Shown piece by piece: positions 26,953-36,183 of a stretch of DNA of 64,000 nt (position 1 is its first letter; each line of letters begins with the position of its first letter). The notes below the pieces were generated by a model that did not search any database, was not told the DNA's origin, and saw only the letters and a program-made list of their open reading frames with translations. The position numbers and the translations under genes are program-made. The DNA lies in the NCBI RefSeq assembly GCF_023721715.1, contig NZ_JAMDLG010000001.1, forward strand, positions 1,367,889 through 1,431,888. Reading direction: 5' to 3'. Source of the stretch: Parasegetibacter sp. NRK P23. GTDB taxonomy: Bacteria > Bacteroidota > Bacteroidia > Chitinophagales > Chitinophagaceae.

Positions 26953-29633
26953 CAATATAATTTTGTGACCCGGAGGGCATTGAGTATGGGATCGCCTTTT
27001 ATGGCGCGGAAGACAATATGTATGCCTTCATTCCCGCTCACCTCGCAAGTGGTCGTTTTAACAAGGGCCGCGCCAATTCCCACTTCCGCCACTATATCGA
27101 GGGAAGGAAGAAAAAGCACGTTATTGACCAATACATCAAAAATACGGGGGGATCGTTGCTCCGCAACGGGTGAATATTGCAGGTTGTAAACAAGATCAAG
27201 CGTTTGAACACCGGTGAAGTCCGCAAAATGAAGCGCGACCTCATATTTCCCCGGCGGCACATCGAGCCGGAACGATTGAATGCCCGTTAACTGGGTCTGG
27301 TAAACGGGATCATCTTCGGTACCTGATATGTTTTTATCTGTTCCATAAGGCAGACGATTGTTCCCGGGCATCTTATAAGGTGTTCCGCCAATGTAACCGA
27401 AGCTGCCTTTAGCATAAGGTTTTGCCGGAATCCAATTGGTTTTATTGGTTTCGTCAATGTAATAACGATTACCACCCAATAAGAGGTTTACTTCGCTAAA
27501 AGGAAGGTCAGCATGATCTAAATTGAACGGGACCGCGTTGAAAACGATACGCTCCTGGTCGCTGAAGCGTGTGCCGTTCTTTTCTCCGTACACCAGTGCT
27601 TCATTTATTCCGTTCCGGAAGGGCAGGTTCCAGGAGCAGGTGAAATCCGTCACTTTCTTTTTGCCCATTTTTTTCCCATTCCAGACGAGCTCCAGGGAAT
27701 CGAGGTTGCTCGCCACTTCCAGCGGCTGCATACTTATTGCTGTGGCGCTATCGGTTATGCCCGTACGGTATTTCCAGGTACCGGACATGATTTTCAGGTA
27801 AGGCGTTTTTTCCAGCGCCGCTTTGTAAAAGAAATAAGGATCTTTTGGTGTACGGTCCGTTTGCAGCAATCCTTTGTTGTTGATGTGCGGCATCGTTTCC
27901 CCGCGTGTTTCAGAATTAAAATCGGCCAGATTCCATATCATGGCCGCGGCCACATAGGGACGATTCATCATTTCGCGCAGGTAATACTGGTGGAATGCGG
28001 TGGTATATTCCACGCTTTTGTCGAAACGGACAGGCTCCAGGCTCCTGATGCGGGGGTCAGCATCAGCTCCATATTCGGTTACCAGCAAGGGTTTGTCGGG
28101 CAGTTCCTTCCTGTGCCTCTCCAGGAAGGCCGGGAAAGCGGTGAGGTTACCACCATACCAGCCGGAATAAAGGTTCCAGCCCACCAACATCGGAATTTCG
28201 GTTAATCCTGCACGTTTGTATCCCTCAAAATCACCGTGGTGGGCCAGCATGGTGTAACGATAGGGATCATTTTTCCGGAGCGTGCTGTCCAGTTTTTTGG
28301 CGAGCTGTGTAATATGGGAGACATAAATCCTTTTTCTGGCGGTATCGTTATTGAAGCGTGGCTTCAGCAAAACCTCATTCATAGAGGCCCAGATGATCAC
28401 GCTGGGATGGTTGGTGTTTTGCGCCATCATTTCCTTCAGCATGTGTATCGAATTTTTGCTGAACGCTTCGGTTTCACTGATTTCGTTCACGATGGGGATT
28501 TCCACTGAAGCCAGAATGCCCAGGCGGTCGCAGGTTTCCAGCACCGCTGCATGTTGCGGGTAATGCGCCACGCGCAAAAAGTTGCCCCCCATTGCTTTGA
28601 GCAAGGCCACATCTTTACGGGCGAGCGCTGCCGGAACCGCATTGCCCATTCCGGCATAGTCCTGGTGCCTGCTGGTACCGATGAGCTTTAAAGGCTTCCC
28701 GTTCAGGAAGAACCCTTGCGCCGCATCGAAACGGAACCACCGGAAACCAACCGGCGCGGATAACCTATCCAGGATTTCCCCCTGCTCCGTTTGTACAACG
28801 GATTCTACCCTGTACAAGTAAGGATCATCTGTACTCCAGAGGTGCGGTTCCTTCAAGGCAGGAAGATCGGTTACTAATCCAATTTGCTTTCCAGGCGGGA
28901 GTTGTATACGCTTCGCATAGGAGGATACTTTTTTCCCCTGCGCATCAAAAAGTGTTGTTACAAGGCGCAGTTGCTGCGCCCGTGCAGTTGTATTGGAAAT
29001 GGCCGAACGGATGCGCAAAGTCGCGCGATTGCTGTCCACTTCGGGTGTTTCCACAAAAAACGTCCTGGACCCCAGCAGCGTATCCACGGTAAAATGAACT
29101 TTGTTCAGTGCCAGCAACCAAACATCACGGTAGAGTCCGCCGTAAAATGTGAAGTCTGCAGATAAAGGCGGAACCGTCTCATCATGGGCATTGTTCACCT
29201 TCACCAGCAGTTCCGCTTTTTTTCCGTCCAAAAACCGGGATACGGGCATGAAAAAACGGGTATATCCCCCGGTGTGTTTTCCCGCATACTGACGGTTAAT
29301 ATATACGTCCGTTACCTGGTTGGCACCTTCAAAAAAAAGGAAGACTGCTTTATCGCGCCAGGAAGGATCTACTGGAATGTATTTTTTATACCATCCGGTA
29401 CCACGATGGTAACCTGCCGCATCATCCAGCACGTCTGTTGTGTTCCAGGTGTGCGGCAGGTTAATGGTTGCCCATTTCATCGTGGCGTTGGACGGAATGG
29501 GTGCTGCAAGGGTATCATTGGAGAACAGCCAGCCTTCATTCAATCCTTTTGTAATTCCCGGTTGGCCGCGAAGGCCGGAAACGAGCAATACCAGGGCAAA
29601 AGAAAGCTGGTACTGTAGGGTACTTTTCTTCAT
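26952..29633 (-). CDS. GH2 family glycoside hydrolase with C-terminal malectin domain
   Basis: The 893-residue enzyme has a signal peptide, a sugar-binding domain (30-190, LPHTWN and FEGANQVTDVYIN), an Ig-like domain and a TIM barrel with candidate acid/base Glu420 in WASMNE and nucleophile Glu520 in LLVTEYG. After an Ig-like domain, residues from about 715 form a malectin-type sugar-binding module (KYEVALHFADF, RIFDVLVNN, NALRV) that ends the protein. The ATG at 29633 is chosen over a GTG at 29639 and lies 6 bp after the SusD stop. The malectin domain and different barrel motifs set it apart from the second GH2 enzyme, so the two probably act on different linkages. Confidence 0.87.
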   Translation of the reverse strand: MKKSTLQYQLSFALVLLVSGLRGQPGITKGLNEGWLFSNDTLAAPIPSNATMKWATINLPHTWNTTDVLDDAAGYHRGTGWYKKYIPVDPSWRDKAVFLFFEGANQVTDVYINRQYAGKHTGGYTRFFMPVSRFLDGKKAELLVKVNNAHDETVPPLSADFTFYGGLYRDVWLLALNKVHFTVDTLLGSRTFFVETPEVDSNRATLRIRSAISNTTARAQQLRLVTTLFDAQGKKVSSYAKRIQLPPGKQIGLVTDLPALKEPHLWSTDDPYLYRVESVVQTEQGEILDRLSAPVGFRWFRFDAAQGFFLNGKPLKLIGTSRHQDYAGMGNAVPAALARKDVALLKAMGGNFLRVAHYPQHAAVLETCDRLGILASVEIPIVNEISETEAFSKNSIHMLKEMMAQNTNHPSVIIWASMNEVLLKPRFNNDTARKRIYVSHITQLAKKLDSTLRKNDPYRYTMLAHHGDFEGYKRAGLTEIPMLVGWNLYSGWYGGNLTAFPAFLERHRKELPDKPLLVTEYGADADPRIRSLEPVRFDKSVEYTTAFHQYYLREMMNRPYVAAAMIWNLADFNSETRGETMPHINNKGLLQTDRTPKDPYFFYKAALEKTPYLKIMSGTWKYRTGITDSATAISMQPLEVASNLDSLELVWNGKKMGKKKVTDFTCSWNLPFRNGINEALVYGEKNGTRFSDQERIVFNAVPFNLDHADLPFSEVNLLLGGNRYYIDETNKTNWIPAKPYAKGSFGYIGGTPYKMPGNNRLPYGTDKNISGTEDDPVYQTQLTGIQSFRLDVPPGKYEVALHFADFTGVQTLDLVYNLQYSPVAEQRSPRIFDVLVNNVLFLPSLDIVAEVGIGAALVKTTTCEVSGNEGIHIVFRAIKGDPILNALRVTKLY

Positions 29634-29639
29634 GAACAC

Positions 29640-31385
29640 TCAATAACCTGGGTTTTGTACAAGGTTCTTGTTCTTACCCAGTTCAGTCTGCATAATCGGG
29701 AACAGGTAATTGGCGTCTTTGAAAACGTGTTGCGCGTTCACATTGATGGGCACTACTTCATAAGTATATGTGGTAGCGTTTACCCTTGTCACTTTCATGG
29801 CCTTCATGGTCACGTTTTGTGTTTCATGGGCAATTTTCCAGCGGCGCACGTCCCAGTAACGGTGGTCCTCATACGCCAGTTCCACCATACGTTCGTTCTG
29901 GAGCACAGTGCGCATTTCAGCTTTTGTCATGTTGGGTTTCAGCCCGTAAAGTCCGTCAGCGCCAGGTATAATACCCGCGCGTTTGCGGATCAGCTTCAGT
30001 TGTTCATACGCTTCGGCGGTATTGTCCATTTCATTGCTCGCTTCGGCGTAGTTGAGCAGTATTTCCGCGAAGCGGATCAGCGGCAAACACCGTTCTGTAT
30101 TGGGGCCGGCGTTGCCTGCGGTATTGTCGTCCATCATTTTCCGCCACCAGTAACCGGTAGACCAGGCCACGGTTCTGTACCCGTCGTTGGGTGCGCCATC
30201 GTAGGTGTAGAGCGGCGCTTTGTTGCCCGTGCCGGAAGAATACCAGAGTGTGCCGTTATAGATAAAAGTGTAATTGAACCTGGGATCGCGGTCCACGAAA
30301 GGATTGTTGGGGTTATATCCCGAAGTGGGGTCGGTAATGGGTTTTCCGTTTTTCATACCGAATGCTTCGGCCAGGTTCTGAGAAGGCGCGGTTTGCGTGG
30401 TGCCGTTCGTTCTGGACCTGGGCAACGCAAATCCTTCCATGGTTTTATTGGGTGTTTGCATGCCGGGAAGAATGTATTCCGTGTTTTTCCGCAGCAGGAA
30501 AACCCGTGAGAATCCATAGCCCGGGGCGGTGGTATTGTCTTCGTACAATGCGTAGTGGTTCAGGTCAATCACTGCTTTGGCGGCATCCGCGGCTTTCTTC
30601 CAGCGTTGCTGGTCGAAGGCTGGGTATGCGGTGATTTTTTTCAGTTCCTCATTTTCAGCCACGCTGCCTCCGTTAAAAAGCGGACTCGCGGCGTACAACA
30701 ACACCCTTGCCTTCAGGGCCAGACAGGCGCCGCGGGTAATCCTTCCATAATTAAGCGCATCGTGTTCCAGCGGAAGATCGTTGGCGATGGCATCCATTTC
30801 TCCGGTGATATAATCCACGCATTCTTCGTAGGTATTCCGTGGCATATCGATCTGGTCAGAAGCATCAAATACCCTGTCGCCAATCAGCGGTATGCCGGCG
30901 AAATTTTTGAGCAGGATAGAATAGTACCAGGCGCGGAGGAAACGGGCCTCGGCTTTCACCTGTGTTTTTAACCCAGGTGAAAGCGGGGAATTTTCCACGT
31001 TGGCGAGGAATACATTCGCGCGCCGGATATTGGTCCAGGGCCGCCACCACATGTATTCGTATGGTTGTGTCTGGGCGGCGTTCATGGTACCGTTGAACAG
31101 GAACACAAAAGGCTGTGTGGCCCCACTTAACCGGTGCACGGCCTCGTCGCATCCTTCCGCGGTACCCGCGCTGATGTTGCTTGCATAGGTATAGCGGCGG
31201 TAGCCGAAAGAGAAAGCGATATCGCTGTAGGTGCCGATCAGGAACTGGATGGTACGCGCACTGTCGTTGAAGGTAGTGGCGGCGTTCAGGTCGGTATTCG
31301 GCTTCACATCCAGCAGGTCCTTCTTCTCGCAGGCGCTCAATACCACGAGTGCCGCGACAATGGTGATGGAAAGTAATTTTTTCAT
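29640..31385 (-). CDS. SusD/RagB family glycan-binding lipoprotein (PUL pair 1)
   Basis: The 581-residue lipoprotein (leader ending VVLSAC, Cys19) has the SusD helical fold with LKTQVKAEARFLRAWYYS, CLALKARVLLYAASPLFNG and a C-terminal FAEILLNYAEASNE-LIRKRAGI-RMVELAYEDHRYWDVRRWK signature. It works as the lid of the SusC transporter and captures oligosaccharides at the cell surface. The matching SusC gene lies 36 bp upstream on the same strand. Confidence 0.92.
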   Translation of the reverse strand: MKKLLSITIVAALVVLSACEKKDLLDVKPNTDLNAATTFNDSARTIQFLIGTYSDIAFSFGYRRYTYASNISAGTAEGCDEAVHRLSGATQPFVFLFNGTMNAAQTQPYEYMWWRPWTNIRRANVFLANVENSPLSPGLKTQVKAEARFLRAWYYSILLKNFAGIPLIGDRVFDASDQIDMPRNTYEECVDYITGEMDAIANDLPLEHDALNYGRITRGACLALKARVLLYAASPLFNGGSVAENEELKKITAYPAFDQQRWKKAADAAKAVIDLNHYALYEDNTTAPGYGFSRVFLLRKNTEYILPGMQTPNKTMEGFALPRSRTNGTTQTAPSQNLAEAFGMKNGKPITDPTSGYNPNNPFVDRDPRFNYTFIYNGTLWYSSGTGNKAPLYTYDGAPNDGYRTVAWSTGYWWRKMMDDNTAGNAGPNTERCLPLIRFAEILLNYAEASNEMDNTAEAYEQLKLIRKRAGIIPGADGLYGLKPNMTKAEMRTVLQNERMVELAYEDHRYWDVRRWKIAHETQNVTMKAMKVTRVNATTYTYEVVPINVNAQHVFKDANYLFPIMQTELGKNKNLVQNPGY

Positions 31386-31421
31386 ATCGGAATCATTTTG
31401 AAGTCTGGTGAATGAAGTGGT

Positions 31422-34400
31422 TTAGAACGTGATCTGCAATCCGAGGTTGATCACTTTCTGCACGGGATAATCGCCCCCTTCGGTACCGGAAGGTGTTTCG
31501 GGGTCCACTTCATAAATATTCTTTTCCTTCAGCATCCAGGTCAGCAGATTATAGCCGCTTACATAAATGCGTGTACCCTGCAACGTGAGTTTGTTCATGA
31601 GCTTTTTAGGAAGATCATAAGAAAGCTGCATGGTTTTCACGCGGAGGTAATCGGTTCTCCGGAACCAGTAATCGGAGGGATAAGCGGTGGCGTTGCTGAT
31701 GGTGCCCACGGTGGAGATGCGCGGGAACGCGGGGTTGGCCGAATTTTCCGGTGTCCAGGCCTGGGCATGAATTTCGCGCAGGTTATTGGAGAACGGGTTG
31801 ATGGATTCTGCCACTTTCCGGTTCGCGAAGTTGAGCGCGCTCTGCATGGTGAAAGAGAAGCTCAGACTCTTGTACCCGATATTACCTGTGAACCCGAGGA
31901 TGGTATTGGGAAGGTTGGGATATTTCAGAATACGCTGGTCGTTCACATCAATGATATTGTCGCCGTTCAGGTCCGCGTATTTGAGGTCACCTGGTTTTGC
32001 GACCGGGCCCGAGAACACGGGACTTTTCGCGATATCGTCTGCATCCTGGTAGAAGCCGATGAAAGTGTAGCCGGGGATGGTGCCCAGCGGGTTACCCGTT
32101 CTGTTCAGCCAGGGGAAAGCGGGTTGCGCCTCATCCATGTACAACACTTTGTTCTTCGCGACTGAAATATTGGTACGGATGGAGTACTGCAGGTTGTTGT
32201 TGATCTGATCAGCATAAGAGAGTTCAATTTCAAACCCGCGGTTCTGCACTTCTCCCAGGTTCACGGGTGGCAGGTTAACCCCCAGCAAAGTGGATACACT
32301 GTTGCGCTGGATGAGGATATCGTAACGGTACTTATCGAAATAATCCGCGGTGATGCCGAGTTTACCCTGGAACATTTTCAGGTCAACACCAATGTTCCAT
32401 TGCCTTTCTTTTTCCCAGGTCACATCATTGCCGAGGATGTCTTCCACGATACCGCCGATATTGTTGCTGATTTCCCCGATAGAATACGACCCCGAATTGA
32501 TGTAACGCGGCAGGTACACGGATTGCGCGCCTGAAATGGCCAGTTCATCCGTACCGGTAACCCCGATGGAACCACGGATTTTAAACAGGTCCACGAAGCT
32601 GATGTTGTTTTTGAAGAATCCTTCTTCAGCAACGTTCCAGCCCACGGATACCGCCGGGAACCAGGAGTAGCGCTTCTGTTCGGAGAAGCGGCTGCTGCCG
32701 TTGTAACCGGCATTCAGTTCCAGGAGGTATTTCTTTTCATAATCGTATCCCGCGCGGAAGGAATACCCGCGGAGGTAATAAGGAAGCGCCGTTCCGGCGA
32801 TCCTGGAGGTTTGATTGAAGAGGGCCAGCGCGTACACTCTTTGTCCGCCGAAATTGCGGTCGTAGTTCAACGCGCCCTGCAGGTTGAGGATTTTAAGGGA
32901 GTTGGGACCATCGGCGTAATAACCGAGGTTCAGTTTTTCCACCCGGTAAATATTGGGGTTCCAGGCGGCGTAGGTTTCAGTTGCCGGATCATACCCGAAA
33001 GAAGGAAACTCGGTGCGCGTAAGGCTGCGCCAGAAGCGGAACTGCGCGTTGTAGCCCGTTACAAAACGCGCGGAAAGGCCTTTTGTAACCATATCCAGTT
33101 TCTGGATGGCGCGCGCGTTCACCGTAATGTTGTTGTCGTAAGAACGGTTGTAACCACCCAGCGCTATCCTTCCGATGACGTTGTTGGAATAGTTGCCCAC
33201 CGCGGGATTGGAACCGTAAGAGCCATCCGGGTTGTACGGATTGTAGGCAAAAGGCGGCAACTGGTTGTAATCGCTTATTTCGAAAAAGATGTTGTTCCGG
33301 TTGTTCCTTCCGCCGATATTGGGCTCGTTCCTTTCAGAAAAAGTTCCGGAAAGGTCCATATTCAGCGTTAAGGTTTTTGTGGCCGTAAAATCCAGGTTGG
33401 AGCGGAAGTTGTACCGTTTGTAATAGTAATTGCTGTTGAGGTCTTTATCCGTAGTGAAATCTTTGATCATCCCGTTCTGCCAGAGATAGCCCGCTGAAAC
33501 GAAATACTTCGCTTTTTCAGTACCGCCGGAGATGTTCATGTTGTTATAGGATTGAACGGAGAAGTCGCGCAGCAGCAGATCGGCCCAGTCGATATTCGGG
33601 TGGGTATAAGGTGCAGTACCGTTTTTAAAATGTTCGAGGTCCTGTTCGGTGTAGAACGGGGGCAGGCCATCGCTTTCCAGCGCTCTGTTCCTGATGAGTG
33701 CCACGTTATACGAGTCAAGGTATTTGGGCAGGTAAGTTGGTTGCTGGGCCGCGTTTTCGGAACGGAAGGTCACCCTTGCACGACCGGTCTTTCCTCTTCT
33801 TGTAGTGATCACAATTACGCCGTTGGCGCCTTTGATACCGAATACCGCGGTGGAAGCGGCATCTTTGAGGATGGTGAAATTTTCGATCTGGTCGGCATCA
33901 ATATCGCTGAGGTTACCCTGGTATTCGAGGTCGTCCAGGATAATCAACGGCGCGCCGGCATTGTCGCCAGAGCCCATGGAACTGAGTCCTCGGATCAGGA
34001 TGCGGCTGCCGTCGCCTCCCGGCCTTCCGGACCGTTGCTGGGAAACGATACCTGGTACACGACCTACGAGCGCGTTCTGGAAACTGGCCGTAGGTGTTTG
34101 CCTGATCTCATCGCCGCTGATGGAGCTTACGGCCGCGGTATTGGCCACTTTGGTGGTTTTTCCATAGCCGATCACCACTACATCTTCAAGACCCTTGGCG
34201 TCTATCTCCAGGGTGATCTGGACATTGTTCCTGCCCGAAACGTTTAGTTCTTTACTGAGGTAACCAATACTTTGCACCACAAGGGTTCCTTTTCCCCGCA
34301 GGGTAAGGGAGAAATTCCCGGCCGCATCGGTTACCGTACCGTTGTTGGGTACATCTTTTTCAAAAACGGAAGCGCCTTCCACCGGCCCGGCGGCGTTCTT

Positions 34401-34481
34401 CACGGTACCTGAAACGGTTTGCTGCGCATAAGTGGCCAGCGCGCCCAGGCATATCGTCAATAATAAAAATAGTTTTTTCAT
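31422..34481 (-). CDS. SusC/RagA family TonB-dependent transporter (PUL pair 1)
   Basis: The 1,019-residue protein has a signal peptide, a CarboxypepD_reg-like domain (QTVSGTVKNAAGPVEGASVF, about 21-105), the SusC motif LEDVVVIGYGK, a TonB plug (SFQNALVGRVPGIVSQQ, SRILIRGLSSMG, ANGVIVITTRRGK) and a barrel of about 800 residues ending LGLQITF. It imports oligosaccharides across the outer membrane using TonB energy. It follows the second SusC/SusD pair by 17 bp. Confidence 0.93.
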   Translation of the reverse strand: MKKLFLLLTICLGALATYAQQTVSGTVKNAAGPVEGASVFEKDVPNNGTVTDAAGNFSLTLRGKGTLVVQSIGYLSKELNVSGRNNVQITLEIDAKGLEDVVVIGYGKTTKVANTAAVSSISGDEIRQTPTASFQNALVGRVPGIVSQQRSGRPGGDGSRILIRGLSSMGSGDNAGAPLIILDDLEYQGNLSDIDADQIENFTILKDAASTAVFGIKGANGVIVITTRRGKTGRARVTFRSENAAQQPTYLPKYLDSYNVALIRNRALESDGLPPFYTEQDLEHFKNGTAPYTHPNIDWADLLLRDFSVQSYNNMNISGGTEKAKYFVSAGYLWQNGMIKDFTTDKDLNSNYYYKRYNFRSNLDFTATKTLTLNMDLSGTFSERNEPNIGGRNNRNNIFFEISDYNQLPPFAYNPYNPDGSYGSNPAVGNYSNNVIGRIALGGYNRSYDNNITVNARAIQKLDMVTKGLSARFVTGYNAQFRFWRSLTRTEFPSFGYDPATETYAAWNPNIYRVEKLNLGYYADGPNSLKILNLQGALNYDRNFGGQRVYALALFNQTSRIAGTALPYYLRGYSFRAGYDYEKKYLLELNAGYNGSSRFSEQKRYSWFPAVSVGWNVAEEGFFKNNISFVDLFKIRGSIGVTGTDELAISGAQSVYLPRYINSGSYSIGEISNNIGGIVEDILGNDVTWEKERQWNIGVDLKMFQGKLGITADYFDKYRYDILIQRNSVSTLLGVNLPPVNLGEVQNRGFEIELSYADQINNNLQYSIRTNISVAKNKVLYMDEAQPAFPWLNRTGNPLGTIPGYTFIGFYQDADDIAKSPVFSGPVAKPGDLKYADLNGDNIIDVNDQRILKYPNLPNTILGFTGNIGYKSLSFSFTMQSALNFANRKVAESINPFSNNLREIHAQAWTPENSANPAFPRISTVGTISNATAYPSDYWFRRTDYLRVKTMQLSYDLPKKLMNKLTLQGTRIYVSGYNLLTWMLKEKNIYEVDPETPSGTEGGDYPVQKVINLGLQITF

Positions 34482-34498
34482 ACAGCATTCATTTTGGT

Positions 34499-36181
34499 TT
34501 ACCAGCCATGGTTCTGGATGAGCATTCTGTTGTTGGATATTTCACCGAAGGGGATCGCGTAGTAATACATCCGGGGAAGGAAGGTGATTTTACCGGCCAC
34601 CACTCTTTCATACAGCGGATTACCCGCATTGTCCAGCGTGGTTTTCATTCCTTCCAGTGGTTTGTTGAGTTCCGTTTCAGCGGTCTTCCAGCGGCGGAGG
34701 TCCCAGTAGCGCTGTTCTTCAAAAGCCATTTCTATCCTGCGTTCGTTGCGGATGAAAGCCCGCATTTGTTCCTGGGTTAGTCCTGTGGGAACACCATACC
34801 TGTTATCGGATCCGGCGGCGATACCCGCTCTCTTCCGGATATTGATGAGTTGGGTGGAAACCGCTGCTGTAGAAGGACCGGAAAATTCGTTGAGGGCTTC
34901 GGCATAGTTCAGCATTACCTCTGCGATACGGAACAATACGAAATTGTGGTTCTGCCCGGAATACTGCGCGGAAGTAGCGAAGTTGCCCATGAATTTTCGC
35001 ATATAGTAACCCGTTTGGGTCTGTACGCCTCCTCTGTTGGGTTTATCCAGGCCACCTTCAAAAGTCTGCACACCACGGTTCAGCCACTGGCTTCCATTGC
35101 GGAGTACCGTATTCGCCAAACGCGGATCACGGCTGTTGTACGGATTGGCGGCATCGTAACCGGAAGCGGGATCGGTAATGGCTTTGCCGTTGGCCATGGG
35201 AAACGCATCCACCAGTTGTTGGGTAGGACTTGTAGCGCCGTTGCTTACCCCATTCAGCGTATATCCTACGGGGCCATTGTTGGTTTCCACATCGGTGGTG
35301 GTGCCACGTAAGAAAGAAAGGATCACTTCATTGTTGCGCCTGTTCAGGAAAACGTTATTGTAGGTACCTTCCAGGGTATACACATTCAGCGTCAGCAGTT
35401 CGTTCGCTGCTTTCGCGGCCAGGTCCCAGCGGTTCAGATCGTATCCGGGATAACCCATCACGGCTTTTTGCGCAGCGGAAGCCGCGGCGGGAACACCACC
35501 ATTGTACAATGGACTGGCGGCATACAACAGTACACGGGCTTTCAAAGCGATGGCGGAACCCCTTGAAGCCTTCCCGAAATCGGGTGCGGGCACGGGTTCA
35601 ATGAACACCTGGGTTTTAACGGCATCACATTCGGATACGATGTAATCCACGCATTCCGCGAAGCTGTTGCGCGGCAACTGGATATCATCTTCCGGAGAGA
35701 AAACCCGGTCGCCTACCAAAGGCACGCCACCGTAACGTTTCAGCAGTTCAAAGTAGAAGAAGGCCCGCAGGAAACGCGCTTCGGCTTTCCAGCGCTTCAC
35801 TTCATCCGGCTTCGGCACGATATCTATTTTGGAAAGGAAAAGATTCACTTTCCGGATACCGCCATAGTATTTGCTCCACGCGCCATCCGGATGGGACGCG
35901 TTGGTAAGATTGCCCTGGATGATAGACTGTATTGACGTTCCGAAACGGGAAGGCATAGCATCATCGGTAGCCGCATCCAGCAGGTCGCCGCCAATACGAT
36001 TAAAACCCGTGGGCATTTCCGCGTAAATATTAGCGAGAAACTGTTGCGCGTTCAATCCGTTCTGATCCAGCGGATCGAAGATGATCTCTTCGGTAAAATT
36101 CTCGAGGGGACCGTTCTCATATTTTTTGCACCCGGCCACCGACAATGCGGCCAGCAGCGCTATACAATAAAATGTTCTCAT
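34499..36181 (-). CDS. SusD/RagB family glycan-binding lipoprotein (PUL pair 2)
   Basis: The ATG at 36181 gives 560 residues with a lipoprotein leader (ALLAALSVAGC, Cys18). The SusD signature is present: KAEARFLRAFFYFELLKRYGGVPLV, IALKARVLLYAASPLYNGG, FRIAEVMLNYAEALNEF, INIRKRAGI, RRIEMAFEEQRYWDLRRWK. A longer frame to 36265 overlaps the SusC gene and lacks a leader. It starts 2 bp after the stop of its partner SusC. It is only loosely similar to the other SusD, so the two pairs are not a recent duplication. Confidence 0.92.
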   Translation of the reverse strand: MRTFYCIALLAALSVAGCKKYENGPLENFTEEIIFDPLDQNGLNAQQFLANIYAEMPTGFNRIGGDLLDAATDDAMPSRFGTSIQSIIQGNLTNASHPDGAWSKYYGGIRKVNLFLSKIDIVPKPDEVKRWKAEARFLRAFFYFELLKRYGGVPLVGDRVFSPEDDIQLPRNSFAECVDYIVSECDAVKTQVFIEPVPAPDFGKASRGSAIALKARVLLYAASPLYNGGVPAAASAAQKAVMGYPGYDLNRWDLAAKAANELLTLNVYTLEGTYNNVFLNRRNNEVILSFLRGTTTDVETNNGPVGYTLNGVSNGATSPTQQLVDAFPMANGKAITDPASGYDAANPYNSRDPRLANTVLRNGSQWLNRGVQTFEGGLDKPNRGGVQTQTGYYMRKFMGNFATSAQYSGQNHNFVLFRIAEVMLNYAEALNEFSGPSTAAVSTQLINIRKRAGIAAGSDNRYGVPTGLTQEQMRAFIRNERRIEMAFEEQRYWDLRRWKTAETELNKPLEGMKTTLDNAGNPLYERVVAGKITFLPRMYYYAIPFGEISNNRMLIQNHGW

Positions 36182-36183
36182 AA

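Noticed and set aside
26952-29633. Recent duplication of the two GH2 genes
   Set aside because: The barrels use different motifs and only one has a malectin domain, so they are distant relatives rather than a fresh duplicate.
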